Translations under genes and position numbers: made by a program | The notes under the pieces: generated by a model | The model's input: only the letters and a program-made list of their open reading frames with translations | Told to the model about the DNA's origin: nothing | Database searches by the model: none | Shown here: piece after piece, positions 1 to 9,107 of the stretch | How positions within the stretch are numbered: the stretch's first letter is position 1 | Layout: each line of letters begins with the position of its first letter | Assembly: GCA_964371945.1 (NCBI GenBank) | Contig: CAYJPA010000086.1 | Coordinates: 1-24,939, forward strand | Direction of reading: 5' to 3' | Source of the DNA: CAYJPA01 sp964371945 | GTDB taxonomy: Bacteria; Chloroflexota; Chloroflexia; Thermomicrobiales; UBA6265 | DNA: 24,939 bases

Positions 1-51
1 AGACGGTGATCGCCTGCTGATGGGGTGATTCCGCTGCTTTCCAGACACGCT

Positions 52-1488
52 CTAATGGTGCGTTGCGGCCAGCGCTTCCGATTCAAGCCGCGCAAGCTCT
101 GCACCGGCTCGGTTGTGACGAGCTACTGCCTCCTCATGTCGGTTGGCGTCCTCCGAAAGCCTCGCTTGTTCAGCTTCGAGGTAGGCACGGGTCGCGGCCG
201 GCGAGGGCGCACCGGTCGCGGTTCGCCGTTCGATGAAGCGCCGTGGCGCTAGGTAGCGGCTGATCGCTTCGAATTCGACTTTGAGCTCGCGCCCGATCAC
301 CAGCAGTGCCGCGCCGTCGATCAATTCGGCCGTGATGCCGGCGGCTTCCAGACCTTGATCGCGCGCCCGCGAAATCGCAAGCGCGGCGATGTTCCTGGCC
401 GAGCCGGGATCGAGCTCTTCTTCGATCATCAGGAAGTCCGCAAGATCGCTGCTCGTGCTGAACGCCTTGCCCGCCCGGTTCGCGAGCAACGCACGGTTGA
501 CGACGATCCCATTTCTCAACAGTGCAGTGACATGCTCCAAAAAGGGAGTGCAACATTGGACAACGGAGGCCGTCATGTCTATCAGGACGTCGAGAGCACC
601 AGCGATCGGCGCATGCGGCAATGCCGCGGCGACCGTTCTGACGCCATTTGAGTCCGCTTCGATCCGTCGTGCTTCCGCAATGGAGGCCTGCAGATCAGCG
701 GGAAACCGGCCTTGTGGCAACTGACCGATCAGGGTCGTCCAGTCATCCGACAACAGGAAGCTCTCGGGCTCGATCCGTGTCCAAACCACGATCTCCTCGA
801 GCATCCGGCGAATGGGCGCCACGATCGCATGCACCGCGTCCACGGCCGCGACGAAGTGGTCGCTGGCACTGACAGCGTCGAAGGTGTTGACGATCAAACC
901 ATCGAACCCGAGGAGCGTCGCAATCCGTTCCCGTTCGATCGGCATTCCCGATGACGCGAGCGAGCCGCTCCCGAGCGGACAGAGATTTGTCAACTCGTAC
1001 GCGAACCGCAATCGCTCAGCGGCTCGCCCAATTGGGCCGATAGTTCCGCCGAGCCAGTGGCCGAAGGACGTCGGCTGTGCGACCCGGCCGTCGAGATAGG
1101 CCGGCATAAGCGTGACGACATGTCCGGTCGCCATCTCGACGAGTGCGGTTCTGGCGCCGTGTAACTTCTGATCCAGTTCGAGCAGGTCTTCGCGAAGCGT
1201 TCCTCGTACAACAGTGGCGGCAACATCGACGGAGCCGCGACCGACCGTCGACGCGCCGGCGTAACCGGCCGGCGTGATGGCGTCGACCCGCTCGTCGAAT
1301 TCCGCGACGAGATCAAAAATAGCGTGTGAGTCGGGAATCCGCCCCTGCCGGCAAATATCGATCGCTTTGAGCAGCACCGCAGCGGCATTCTCGTCGACCA
1401 ACTCAGTCTCGCGAAGCATCAAAACGTGCGCGGCGTTGATGTTCCCGATCCATTGCCAGCGTCGATGTACGGCATGTTGCTCGATCAT
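52..1488 (-). CDS. Argininosuccinate-lyase-like protein with degenerate active site
   Basis: A 478-residue protein of the fumarase/aspartase superfamily, closest in layout to argininosuccinate lyase (ArgH, usually about 460 residues). Family landmarks are visible: AQPTSFGHWL (137-146), PLGSGSLASSGMPIERE (171-187), an N-FDAVS-D stretch (201-210), EE-VVWT (231-237), and an ArgH-type C-terminal domain with SSDLADFL and a late A-AT-AYLE. The catalytic motifs are changed. The TGRSRND motif reads VGRGSVD (82-88), the YTHLQ motif reads YLDGR (131-135), and the GSSxMPQKKNPD signature reads LIGQLPQGRFPAD (253-265), so the catalytic serine and the Lys-Asn pair are missing. It is therefore probably not an active argininosuccinate lyase; it may be a pseudoenzyme or a lyase with another chemistry. 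The ATG start overlaps the lgt stop as ATGA, so translation is probably coupled. The fold is fairly certain, the function unknown. Confidence 0.8.
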   Translation of the reverse strand: MIEQHAVHRRWQWIGNINAAHVLMLRETELVDENAAAVLLKAIDICRQGRIPDSHAIFDLVAEFDERVDAITPAGYAGASTVGRGSVDVAATVVRGTLREDLLELDQKLHGARTALVEMATGHVVTLMPAYLDGRVAQPTSFGHWLGGTIGPIGRAAERLRFAYELTNLCPLGSGSLASSGMPIERERIATLLGFDGLIVNTFDAVSASDHFVAAVDAVHAIVAPIRRMLEEIVVWTRIEPESFLLSDDWTTLIGQLPQGRFPADLQASIAEARRIEADSNGVRTVAAALPHAPIAGALDVLIDMTASVVQCCTPFLEHVTALLRNGIVVNRALLANRAGKAFSTSSDLADFLMIEEELDPGSARNIAALAISRARDQGLEAAGITAELIDGAALLVIGRELKVEFEAISRYLAPRRFIERRTATGAPSPAATRAYLEAEQARLSEDANRHEEAVARHNRAGAELARLESEALAATHH

Positions 1489-2303
1489 TGGTGAGCTCCG
1501 TGTGGTTCCCGGTCAGCCTGAAACGGGAGGAGACGCTGGACAGCCAACAGCGCGAGTCCGGCCAAGATCAGCGCTCCGCTCAACCAGTATGCCGCCTGCC
1601 ATGGACCAATGTAGAGGCTGTCGGTGCGGACGCTCTCGACGATCAACCGGATGATCCCATACAGAACGCAATACGCCGCGAGCACGTCTCCATCGCGGAA
1701 CCGGGAGTCGCGCGGAATTCTCAGCAGCAACCAGATCAGGATGGCGGCGGCGATAAGATTTAGCATCCCCTCGTACAAAAACGTCGGGTGAAAGGTCGCT
1801 TGGCTTGGGTACTCCTCGGGCCGGCGGTCAGGATCGATGTGCACCGCCCACGGCAAAGAGGTCGGTGTTCCGAACGCCTCCTGATTTGCCCAATTCCCCC
1901 ACCGCCCGATCGCCTGACCGATTGGAACAGCGGCGATCACGACGTCGGCCCAACGCAAGATTGGTTGATCTCGCCGCCAGCAGAGATAGACGAACGCCAG
2001 CACGCCTCCGACAAGTGCCCCATGGATCGTCAAGCCCTGGAGCTGAAGTGAGATCAGTTCGTCCGGGTTGTTGCGATAGTGATCGAACCGGAGCAGGAGA
2101 TAGTAGATTCTGGCCCCAGCAACAGCCGACACGAGCACGATTGGCGCGGAATCGAGCGCGAATTCGGGATCGAGACCGCGGCGTCTGGCGAGCAACCGGA
2201 CGACCGCGACGCCGACGAGAATCCCGGTCAGAATGATGAGACCGTACCATCGAACTTGGAGTCCAAGAGCCTCGAATGCGACCGGATCGTGAATTGTCGG
2301 CAA
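1485..2303 (-). CDS. lgt: Prolipoprotein diacylglyceryl transferase Lgt
   Basis: Lgt transfers diacylglycerol from phosphatidylglycerol to the lipobox cysteine of prolipoproteins in the cytoplasmic membrane, the first step of lipoprotein maturation. The 272-residue protein has about seven hydrophobic segments. It carries the family signature GQAIGRWGNWANQEAFG (129-145), with the Arg and Asn residues of the active-site region, and the IHGALVGG stretch with His94. FHPTFLYE in the second half is also typical. The start is TTG at 2301-2303, chosen because AGGAG lies about 8 nt upstream and the protein then begins MPTIHDP, as Lgt proteins do. It overlaps the downstream argininosuccinate-lyase-like gene by 4 nt and follows the histidine kinase gene by 85 bp, so all three may be cotranscribed. 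No oddity in the sequence. Confidence 0.96.
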   Translation of the reverse strand: MPTIHDPVAFEALGLQVRWYGLIILTGILVGVAVVRLLARRRGLDPEFALDSAPIVLVSAVAGARIYYLLLRFDHYRNNPDELISLQLQGLTIHGALVGGVLAFVYLCWRRDQPILRWADVVIAAVPIGQAIGRWGNWANQEAFGTPTSLPWAVHIDPDRRPEEYPSQATFHPTFLYEGMLNLIAAAILIWLLLRIPRDSRFRDGDVLAAYCVLYGIIRLIVESVRTDSLYIGPWQAAYWLSGALILAGLALLAVQRLLPFQADREPHGAHQ

Positions 2304-2388
2304 ACGTCAGCTCCTGGCAGTGTTGGACTAGATTCGCACTACTGCCAATGGTAGGCCGTATGCCCGGTGAGTTGCGACTCTATCGCGC

Positions 2389-5300
2389 TCAGGCAGCGGT
2401 GGGACGCCCGCCCAGGGCATCGGTCGCTGGCAGCCAGATCGAGAATGTCGAGCCCTGCCCCTCGCCGGCGCTTTCGGCCCAGATCCGGCCGCGATGCCGC
2501 TCGACGATGTTACGGCAGATAAAGAGTCCGATTCCCAGACCCGGCAGGCTCGTGATCGCGGCGTTGGAGCCCCGGCCAAAAGGATCGAAGATCGATTCGA
2601 TGTCGTTGACCGGAAGACCGATTCCACTGTCTCCGATTCGCAGCAAGAACCCGTCGTGCTCGCGCACCAAGGTGATCGCGATCAACCCACCCTCGGGGCT
2701 GTATTTGATGGCGTTATCGATCACATTCGAAAGGACTTGCTCCAGCCGGTCTTCGTCGGCCGGCACGATGCACTCAGAATTCTTGGCTTGAAACGAAAAG
2801 CGATGAGGCGGAACCGGGTCTTGCTCCTCATACCCTGAGATCACGCGCTCGACCAGCGCCACGAGATCGACCTGATCGATCCTCAACGGCATCTGACCAA
2901 GCCGAATCCGTGACACGTCAAGCATATCGTCGACCAGCAATGCCAGGCGAGAACCGGCATCGGTCATCCGATGAACGAATCGTTCGACGCGAACCGGGTC
3001 GTTCCGATTCGCCACTTCACGCTCGAGCAAGGTCGCGAAGCCGGTAATCGCGGTAATCGGGGTTCTCAACTCATGCGCGGCGACAGAGAGGAACTCGTCC
3101 CGAGCTTCAATCGCGGATCGGGCCGCTCGATAGAGGCGAGCATTGTCGACCGCCAAGGCGGCGCGCCGGGCGAGCTCTTCGACGAGGCTGAGCTCGCCCG
3201 CTCCAAAACGACCGGGCGTCAAAGATGCGACGGTCAATACGCCGGTCGTAATACCGCGTGCAATCAACGGAACAATGATCGCGGACTGAAATCCCATTTC
3301 CGCAACGTTGAACCGGCCTGCCGGCGCATTCATCCAGAGTTGTTGCGATTCGGCTTCGATCGTTTCGTGAAGCACAGACTGCCCGGTTCGAAGAACGAAG
3401 CCCGGGCCGTGATCCGACGCCGAGTTGAGCGGCCACTCCGTGCGAAACTGAAGCAATCGTCGTTCTTCAGCGGCGCTCCGATGCGAAACCGCGAAGGCCT
3501 CCGCTTCTCCGTTTTCGCTCACTACGTCGACGATGCACATATCGGCGAGGTTCATCACGGCCAAGCGGGCGATGCTCGACAGTGTTGTCTGGAGATCAAG
3601 CGACGTTCCAAGCAGGGCCGAGGTTTCTGCCAGGAACCACAGATTGTGCTCGGCTTCATGGCGATCGGTCACATCGCGGCAATTGGCGACGATACCCTGG
3701 ATCGTTGGATCATCGAGCAGGTTTGTCGCTGTTACTTCCAGCCAGCGATAGCTGCCGGTTTGATGCCGAAACCGGAGGAGGACCGGTTCGCTCACGCCCG
3801 GCGTTTTCGCGACCTTGACGAACGCCCGCCGGAGCCGCTTAGCATCTTGGGGATGAACCAAGAAAAAATTGTCGCTGCCGACCACTTCGTCAGGCGACTG
3901 TCCGATCACGCGCTCCACGGCCGGACTCGCATAGCGAACGGTTCCATCGCGCGCGACGATCACGATGATGTCTGACGCATTCTGCACGAGTGATCGGAAG
4001 CGAGCCTCGGAGCGGCGGTGCTCCTCCTCGGCCAAGCGACGTTCGGTCGCGTCTTGGAGATAGATCGAAAGACCATCGAGCGCGGGATAGATATGCATTT
4101 CTATCCAGCGCTCGCGACCGGGCCAAATCATGTCGTAGTTCGCAACAACTTGCGAATCGGCGGCTCGTCTCAGCACGGATTCAATTGAGGTACCGCAAAT
4201 CTCGGGGAACACGTCCCAAATCGGCCGCCCAACCGGACTTTCTGGTTCAAGCTCAAGCATCGAAAGCGCATGCTGGTTCAGGTAGGTGAATTTCCAATCG
4301 CGATCGATCGCAATGAATGCGGCCGTCATGCGCTCCAGCGTATCGGTGATGAGTTGTTGCGCCTCTTCCGCTTTGGCGCGCTCGATCTCGAGCTGAACGA
4401 GTCTGAGCCGTTCTTCCTCCAGCCGCTTTCTGCCGGTGATGTCCATGGTGACACCGGCGATCGCGGTGACCTCACCGTCTGAGCTCCGCTCGATCACGCG
4501 GCCCTTACCCTCCAACCAGCGCACCGCGCCGCTAGGCAGAATGACCCGGAACTCAATTTCATAATCGGTTCCAAATCGTATGAACTGGCGATCCGCGTTT
4601 CGCACAACCTCGCGATCATCGGGATGGATTAGCTGAAACCAGCCATCCGAGCTGAGGTTCTGGGTTCCACTGGGCAGACCATACAGGGGGCCCATCTGCT
4701 CCGACCACCGGACTTCACTGGTGCTCGGATTCCAGACCCAGGTGCCCATATCGGCGGCGTCAACCGCGAGCCGCAGCTGCTGCTCGCTGGCACGGATCGC
4801 GGAATGGAGTGCGTTGCGCTCGACCGCGAGATTGAGATAGCCCGCGATCTCGACGATCAGTCGCAGATCGTCCTTCCCGAGCCGCCGTCCTCCAACGCTC
4901 TCGATGTTGAAGATTCCGGCAACGTTCCCGCCAACGAAGAACGGAACGCAAATCTCGGAGTTGATATCGGGAATTGCTGCCAAGAAGTCCAGATCGATCG
5001 CGACATCTTCGACCAAGGCAGAAGCCCCGGTTCTTGCCACTCGTCCAGCAACGCCGCGATTGACCGGAATCCGGTTGAGGACATCCTCGTAACCAATCTG
5101 GTGCTGGAGTGTCAGAAACTCATCGTCGAGCGTGTACAGACTGATGTGCGAGTAGCCGAACGCTTCGGATACCTGTTCAACAACGGTCTTGAACAACGCC
5201 GTAAGATCGGAATCGATCGCGATTGCGGTTCGAACCTGATGGAGAAGCTCCAGTTCCAGCGCCTGTCGTACGACGGCTTCGGGCGGCCTGTGAATTGATG

Positions 5301-5760
5301 TCTCGTACGTTCGAACTCGGACGCGCTTTTGTTCTATGAGGCGAATTCGATGCTCGAGTGTCGCAATTTCCTGTGGCGCAAAGAGGATCTCATCCACATC
5401 GAGCGCGAGAACGGTCTCGATCGCGCTCGTCGAATGGTCGGTGAGCACCGCAACCACCGATGCCGGCCGCACCCTGACAGCTCCGTTGAGCTCGTCGCCT
5501 TTGAGTCGCTCGAGAATCGGCCCAGCGGTTTCCTGGCGCAGAAAATCGAGATCCACAATCGCGATCTGAGTATCAGGGTCGACAACCTCACTCAAGGGAA
5601 TCTCTGGATCATCTGGAACCTGGCACCTGTAACCGGCTCGCTCGAAAGCCTCTATAACGTCCGCTCGGAGCCGTACGTCACTAATTGAAACGAGCCCAGA
5701 ACCGCGATCGAACGTTGCACTGCCGATGACCGATGTCTGTACTGTTTGAAGGTGAGCCAT
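2389..5760 (-). CDS. Soluble multi-sensor histidine kinase (pseudo-REC, GAF, three PAS, GAF, HisKA, HATPase)
   Basis: A 1123-residue cytoplasmic sensor kinase with no membrane segment. Domains in order: a degenerate receiver-like domain (about 22-145; Asp70 and Thr107 are in place but the lysine is replaced in LFAPQ), a GAF domain (about 165-318), a PAS/PAC domain (325-447), a second PAS after a helical linker (472-576), a third PAS (583-703), a second GAF (707-877), a HisKA dimerisation domain with His896 in SVAAHELRTPIT, and a HATPase_c domain with N-box NVIDNAIKYSPEGG, DSGIGLP and LGIGLFICRNIV. The catalytic core looks intact, so it should autophosphorylate. No response regulator lies next to it, so its partner is elsewhere. 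The ATG at 5758-5760 is preceded by GAGGGGAG. The signal it senses cannot be read from the sequence. Confidence 0.93.
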   Translation of the reverse strand: MAHLQTVQTSVIGSATFDRGSGLVSISDVRLRADVIEAFERAGYRCQVPDDPEIPLSEVVDPDTQIAIVDLDFLRQETAGPILERLKGDELNGAVRVRPASVVAVLTDHSTSAIETVLALDVDEILFAPQEIATLEHRIRLIEQKRVRVRTYETSIHRPPEAVVRQALELELLHQVRTAIAIDSDLTALFKTVVEQVSEAFGYSHISLYTLDDEFLTLQHQIGYEDVLNRIPVNRGVAGRVARTGASALVEDVAIDLDFLAAIPDINSEICVPFFVGGNVAGIFNIESVGGRRLGKDDLRLIVEIAGYLNLAVERNALHSAIRASEQQLRLAVDAADMGTWVWNPSTSEVRWSEQMGPLYGLPSGTQNLSSDGWFQLIHPDDREVVRNADRQFIRFGTDYEIEFRVILPSGAVRWLEGKGRVIERSSDGEVTAIAGVTMDITGRKRLEEERLRLVQLEIERAKAEEAQQLITDTLERMTAAFIAIDRDWKFTYLNQHALSMLELEPESPVGRPIWDVFPEICGTSIESVLRRAADSQVVANYDMIWPGRERWIEMHIYPALDGLSIYLQDATERRLAEEEHRRSEARFRSLVQNASDIIVIVARDGTVRYASPAVERVIGQSPDEVVGSDNFFLVHPQDAKRLRRAFVKVAKTPGVSEPVLLRFRHQTGSYRWLEVTATNLLDDPTIQGIVANCRDVTDRHEAEHNLWFLAETSALLGTSLDLQTTLSSIARLAVMNLADMCIVDVVSENGEAEAFAVSHRSAAEERRLLQFRTEWPLNSASDHGPGFVLRTGQSVLHETIEAESQQLWMNAPAGRFNVAEMGFQSAIIVPLIARGITTGVLTVASLTPGRFGAGELSLVEELARRAALAVDNARLYRAARSAIEARDEFLSVAAHELRTPITAITGFATLLEREVANRNDPVRVERFVHRMTDAGSRLALLVDDMLDVSRIRLGQMPLRIDQVDLVALVERVISGYEEQDPVPPHRFSFQAKNSECIVPADEDRLEQVLSNVIDNAIKYSPEGGLIAITLVREHDGFLLRIGDSGIGLPVNDIESIFDPFGRGSNAAITSLPGLGIGLFICRNIVERHRGRIWAESAGEGQGSTFSIWLPATDALGGRPTAA

Positions 5761-5808
5761 GCTCCCCTCTTAGTTCCTCGTGCCGCTACCGGAATCCATC
5801 ACAGGACC

Positions 5809-5837
5809 ATCATACCGGTGGGAGTGGTAAGAAAGAA
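5809..5837 (-). promoter_or_regulatory. Possible promoter of the multi-sensor kinase gene
   Basis: On the minus strand a TATGAT -10 hexamer (5809-5814, five of six consensus bases) stands 17 bp from a poor -35 hexamer TTCTTT (5832-5837). It lies in the 111-bp gap between pfkB and the kinase gene, about 50 nt upstream of the kinase start. The weak -35 keeps confidence low; an activator or another sigma factor could be involved. Confidence 0.3.
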
Positions 5838-5871
5838 CTGATTTGCCACACGCTAGCGCTGAGGATTTGAA

Positions 5872-6840
5872 TTATCCGGACTTTTTGGTGAGGAAACGCT
5901 CGACCTCCTCCAGAGTGGGCAGCGCTTCGATGGCCCCTCGCCTCGTCGTCGTCAGCGCCCCAGAAGCGGATGCGAAGACGACATCTTCACGCGTGAGCTC
6001 GCTCCAATTTCGCCGTATCAGTCGCAAAATGACCGCGGCATGGAACGCATCGCCGGCCCCAGTCGGCTCGATGGCATCGACCGAGAAGGCAGGCACGAAA
6101 TGCTCCTCAACCGGCCCAGGGTGGTCTCGCGATGTGAACCAGGCTCCACGACCGCCATCGGTCAGGACCGTGAATCTGGCACCCGTGGAGACGCCTCTCC
6201 GCAGCGCCTCTTCCGGGGCGATCCGCGGTTCGAAGACGACGTTGGCATCATCGAGACTGAGCTTCAGCAACGTCGCCCGCGCGAGGATCGGCGCGCAGGC
6301 TGCCCGCGCGTCTTCTGGGCTCGACCAAAGCGTCGGTCGCATATTGACATCGAAGCAGATCGGCACACCGAGCTCGGCCGCACGCTCCACGGCGTAGGTG
6401 ACCGCGCTCCGGGACGGTTCCGCGGAGAGCGCGACCGATCCCACAACAATCGCGGTGGAACTCTCTATTCTTGCGGCGTCGATATCGTCGCGATTCAGCA
6501 GCCGGTCGGCCATGCGTACCAGCCGAAAATGACCGTCGCCTCGCTCATCCTTCCAGGCGAATGCGATCGTCGTATCCGCTTCGTCAGTGCCGCGCAGTCG
6601 CGAGAGGTCGACTCCGTCTCCAGAGAGCGATTTGCGCAGTTTCCGTGAAAATGGATCGTTGCCAACCACACCGCAAAAGGCACTCGGCACCCCGAGCCGC
6701 GCTAATGCGACGACGACGTTGGCGGGAGCTCCGCCTTCGCGCACAGCGAACGATGTAACGTCCTCGAGTTGCTTCGCTCCATCGGAAGCAATCAGATCGA
6801 TGAGTGTCTCACCGAAACTTAGAACAAGTCGTTCGGTCAT
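5872..6840 (-). CDS. PfkB/ribokinase-family sugar kinase, probably fructokinase-like
   Basis: A 322-residue kinase of the ribokinase/PfkB superfamily, which phosphorylates a sugar or nucleoside hydroxyl with ATP. Visible motifs are the N-terminal FGETLIDLI, the substrate-binding glycine pair in REGGAPANVVVALARLG (34-50), and the C-terminal anion-hole and catalytic motif PTGAGDAFHAAV with the catalytic base Asp264. The GE-L-D opening and GGAPAN resemble bacterial fructokinases rather than ribokinase or 2-keto-3-deoxygluconate kinase, but substrate cannot be fixed from motifs alone. The ATG is preceded by GCGGGAG with 6 nt spacing. It starts 14 bp after the rel stop, so it is the second gene of a rel-pfkB operon and should be read from the rel promoter. 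Length and motifs are normal. Confidence 0.92.
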   Translation of the reverse strand: MTERLVLSFGETLIDLIASDGAKQLEDVTSFAVREGGAPANVVVALARLGVPSAFCGVVGNDPFSRKLRKSLSGDGVDLSRLRGTDEADTTIAFAWKDERGDGHFRLVRMADRLLNRDDIDAARIESSTAIVVGSVALSAEPSRSAVTYAVERAAELGVPICFDVNMRPTLWSSPEDARAACAPILARATLLKLSLDDANVVFEPRIAPEEALRRGVSTGARFTVLTDGGRGAWFTSRDHPGPVEEHFVPAFSVDAIEPTGAGDAFHAAVILRLIRRNWSELTREDVVFASASGALTTTRRGAIEALPTLEEVERFLTKKSG

Positions 6841-6854
6841 GAATGCTCCCGCCG

Positions 6855-9107
6855 CTAATCGCCGGCGGCGAGCCTCGCCGCCGAACCGGTGGTGTCGCGC
6901 CGCACCTCGTCGACTGCCGGTACCGCTTCGATCTTGTTCAAGATCCGGCTGAGCTGCCCGACGTTCTCGACCTCGATGGTCACGTAGAGATTGACCGTGC
7001 GGTCGTCGCCCGTGGTCGTCTGAACGTAAAGGATGTTGACTCGCTCATCGGCCAGTACAGTGCTGACATCTTTCAAGAGGCCCACACGATCCCATGCTTT
7101 GACCCTGATGCCCACCGGGAAGGTCTCACCGGTTTTGGTGCCCCAGGAGACGTCGACGATGCGCTCGGGGTCGTTGCGATTCAGGATATTTGGGCAATCG
7201 GCCCGGTGGACGGTGATTCCGCGGCCCCGAGTCACGTAGCCGACGATCTGATCGCCGTTTACCGGTTTGCAGCAGGGCGCGAGGTTGGTCAGCAGATCGC
7301 CAACGCCCATGACGTCCAGGCGGAGCGGCGCCTTCGGCTTGGCGACGTGCGGAGAAGCGGATAAAACCTCCTTGGCTCCGGCATCACCGATCCGCGAGGC
7401 AATCAACTGAGACGAGATCGCCCCATAGCCGATTGCGGCCAGCATATCTTCGACTTTTGGGTAACGCGGGAAGTGCTTGTGAATATCCTCGGCCCGCATC
7501 TCAAGTCCGAGTCGCCGGAGCTCGCGGTCGAGCGTCTCTTTGCCCTGGGCGATGTTCTCGCCACGCTCTTGCCGGCGGAACCACTGGCGAATCTTTTCGC
7601 GAGCGGACGCGGTCGTGATGTAGCCGAGATCCTCTCGCAGCCAGTCGCGGCTCGGTCCTAGTTTGGTCTTGCTGGTCGAAACCTCGACCATCTGCCCGTT
7701 TTGGAGCTTGGTGTCCAGGCGGACCTGTTGTTCGTTCACCCTGGCGCGGACGGTGTGATGACCGATCTCGGTGTGCACACGATAGGCGAAATCGAGCGGT
7801 GTCGCGCCGGCAGGAAGCTCAATAATGTCGCCCTTCGGAGTGAAGACGTAAATCATCTCTTCCAGCACGTCGGACTTCAGCGTCTCGACGAACTCTTCCG
7901 CGTCTTTGACCTCCGTTTGCCACTCGAGCAGTTGCCGCAACCAGGCGACCTTCGCGTCGAGCTTCGCGTCGCCTTTGTCACCCTCTTTGTAGCGCCAGTG
8001 AGCGGCCACGCCATACTCCGCGCTTTCGTGCATCTGGCGGGTACGGATTTGAATCTCGAGCGCTCGTCCTTCCGGACCAATCACCGCGGTGTGGAGACTG
8101 CGATACATGCTTTGTTTTGGCGTGGCGATGTAGTCGTCGATCTCACCGGGGATTGGATGCCACATCTGGTGGATAATCCCAAGGGTTCCGTAGCAATCTT
8201 GCGATTTGTCCCCGGGGATGATGATGCGGATACCGATCACGTCGTAAATCTCGTCGAACGCCCGCTGCTTGTGCTGCATCTTGCGGAAGATCGAATAGAT
8301 ATGCTTGCTTCGGCCGGAAATCTCCGCATCGATCCCGGCGTCTGCCAGTGACTCCTTAAGATGCGAGATCACGCCCGCGATGAATTTCGCTTGATCTCGG
8401 CCGCGGGTGTCGAGCTTGGAGCGGATCGACTCGTAGGCGACCGGATTGATGTACCGGAAGGCGAGATCTTCCAGTTCAGATTTGAACTGCCAGATTCCGA
8501 GCCGGTTCGCGAGCGGGGCGTAAATCTCCATTGTTTGCTGCGCGATCGAGACTTGCTTGTCGACCGGCATGTGCTGGAGCGTTCGCATATTGTGCAGGCG
8601 GTCAGCAAGCTTGATCAGGACGACGCCAATATCGTCAATCATCGCCAGAAACATTTTGCGCAGGCTCTCGGCCTGGGCGGTTCGTTCCCGGGTTGCTTGA
8701 TCGACGTCGCCCGTCCATGGAATTTGACCGAGCTTAGTGACTCCGTCAACGAGCCTGGCGACACGCTCGCTGAACAGATTACTGATCTGGTCGAGGCTGA
8801 CCCCGCAATCCTCGACCACGTCGTGCATCAGCGCCGCGGCGATGATCTCGGGATCGAGCCGCATTCGGACCAAAATGACTCCGACTTCAATCGGATGAAC
8901 GACGAACGGCTCGCCGGATCGGCGCTGTACGCCCTCGTGCGCATCGATCGCAAAGACGAGAGCGCGTTCGATGATGTCGGCGTTGATGCCGGGCTCTGCT
9001 TCATCGATCGCCCGGTGGAATCGCGCGACGGCGTCTTCGATAATCGGATTGCCGGTGTTCGGCTGCAATGCTGCGTTCGCTGCTACCACACCGCCCTCGG
9101 TCTTCAT
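6855..9107 (-). CDS. rel: Rel/SpoT-family (p)ppGpp synthetase/hydrolase
   Basis: A long RelA/SpoT homologue that makes and breaks the alarmone (p)ppGpp. Numbered from the ATG at 9105-9107 (750 residues): HD hydrolase domain (about 45-185, HDVVED with His95-Asp96 and KLADRLHNMRTL), synthetase domain (about 260-375, ending in ALEIQIRTRQMHESAEYG), TGS domain (about 419-480), a zinc-finger region with Cys612-Cys613, His634 and Cys638, and a C-terminal ACT domain (about 663-740). The intact HD motifs suggest a bifunctional Rel. The open frame extends back to 9422, but a strong promoter at 9199-9227 lies inside that extension, so the longer start is rejected. Candidate starts are ATG 9149, ATG 9107 and GTG 9089; only the GTG has a nearby GAGGG. 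The family start position fits 9107 or 9089. pfkB follows after 14 bp. Confidence 0.95.
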   Translation of the reverse strand: MKTEGGVVAANAALQPNTGNPIIEDAVARFHRAIDEAEPGINADIIERALVFAIDAHEGVQRRSGEPFVVHPIEVGVILVRMRLDPEIIAAALMHDVVEDCGVSLDQISNLFSERVARLVDGVTKLGQIPWTGDVDQATRERTAQAESLRKMFLAMIDDIGVVLIKLADRLHNMRTLQHMPVDKQVSIAQQTMEIYAPLANRLGIWQFKSELEDLAFRYINPVAYESIRSKLDTRGRDQAKFIAGVISHLKESLADAGIDAEISGRSKHIYSIFRKMQHKQRAFDEIYDVIGIRIIIPGDKSQDCYGTLGIIHQMWHPIPGEIDDYIATPKQSMYRSLHTAVIGPEGRALEIQIRTRQMHESAEYGVAAHWRYKEGDKGDAKLDAKVAWLRQLLEWQTEVKDAEEFVETLKSDVLEEMIYVFTPKGDIIELPAGATPLDFAYRVHTEIGHHTVRARVNEQQVRLDTKLQNGQMVEVSTSKTKLGPSRDWLREDLGYITTASAREKIRQWFRRQERGENIAQGKETLDRELRRLGLEMRAEDIHKHFPRYPKVEDMLAAIGYGAISSQLIASRIGDAGAKEVLSASPHVAKPKAPLRLDVMGVGDLLTNLAPCCKPVNGDQIVGYVTRGRGITVHRADCPNILNRNDPERIVDVSWGTKTGETFPVGIRVKAWDRVGLLKDVSTVLADERVNILYVQTTTGDDRTVNLYVTIEVENVGQLSRILNKIEAVPAVDEVRRDTTGSAARLAAGD

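Noticed and set aside
1..51. Possible end or start of another gene at the left edge
   Set aside because: The 51 bases show short frames in every reading but no motif, start or terminator that can be supported.
2310..2360. GGCAGT and ACTGCC arms between the kinase and lgt genes
   Set aside because: Six-base arms separated by about 19 nt are within chance expectation, and no T-run follows.
2971..3975. A 334-codon plus-strand open frame under the multi-sensor kinase gene
   Set aside because: It lies antisense to clear PAS and GAF domains and has no recognisable domain or ribosome-binding site.
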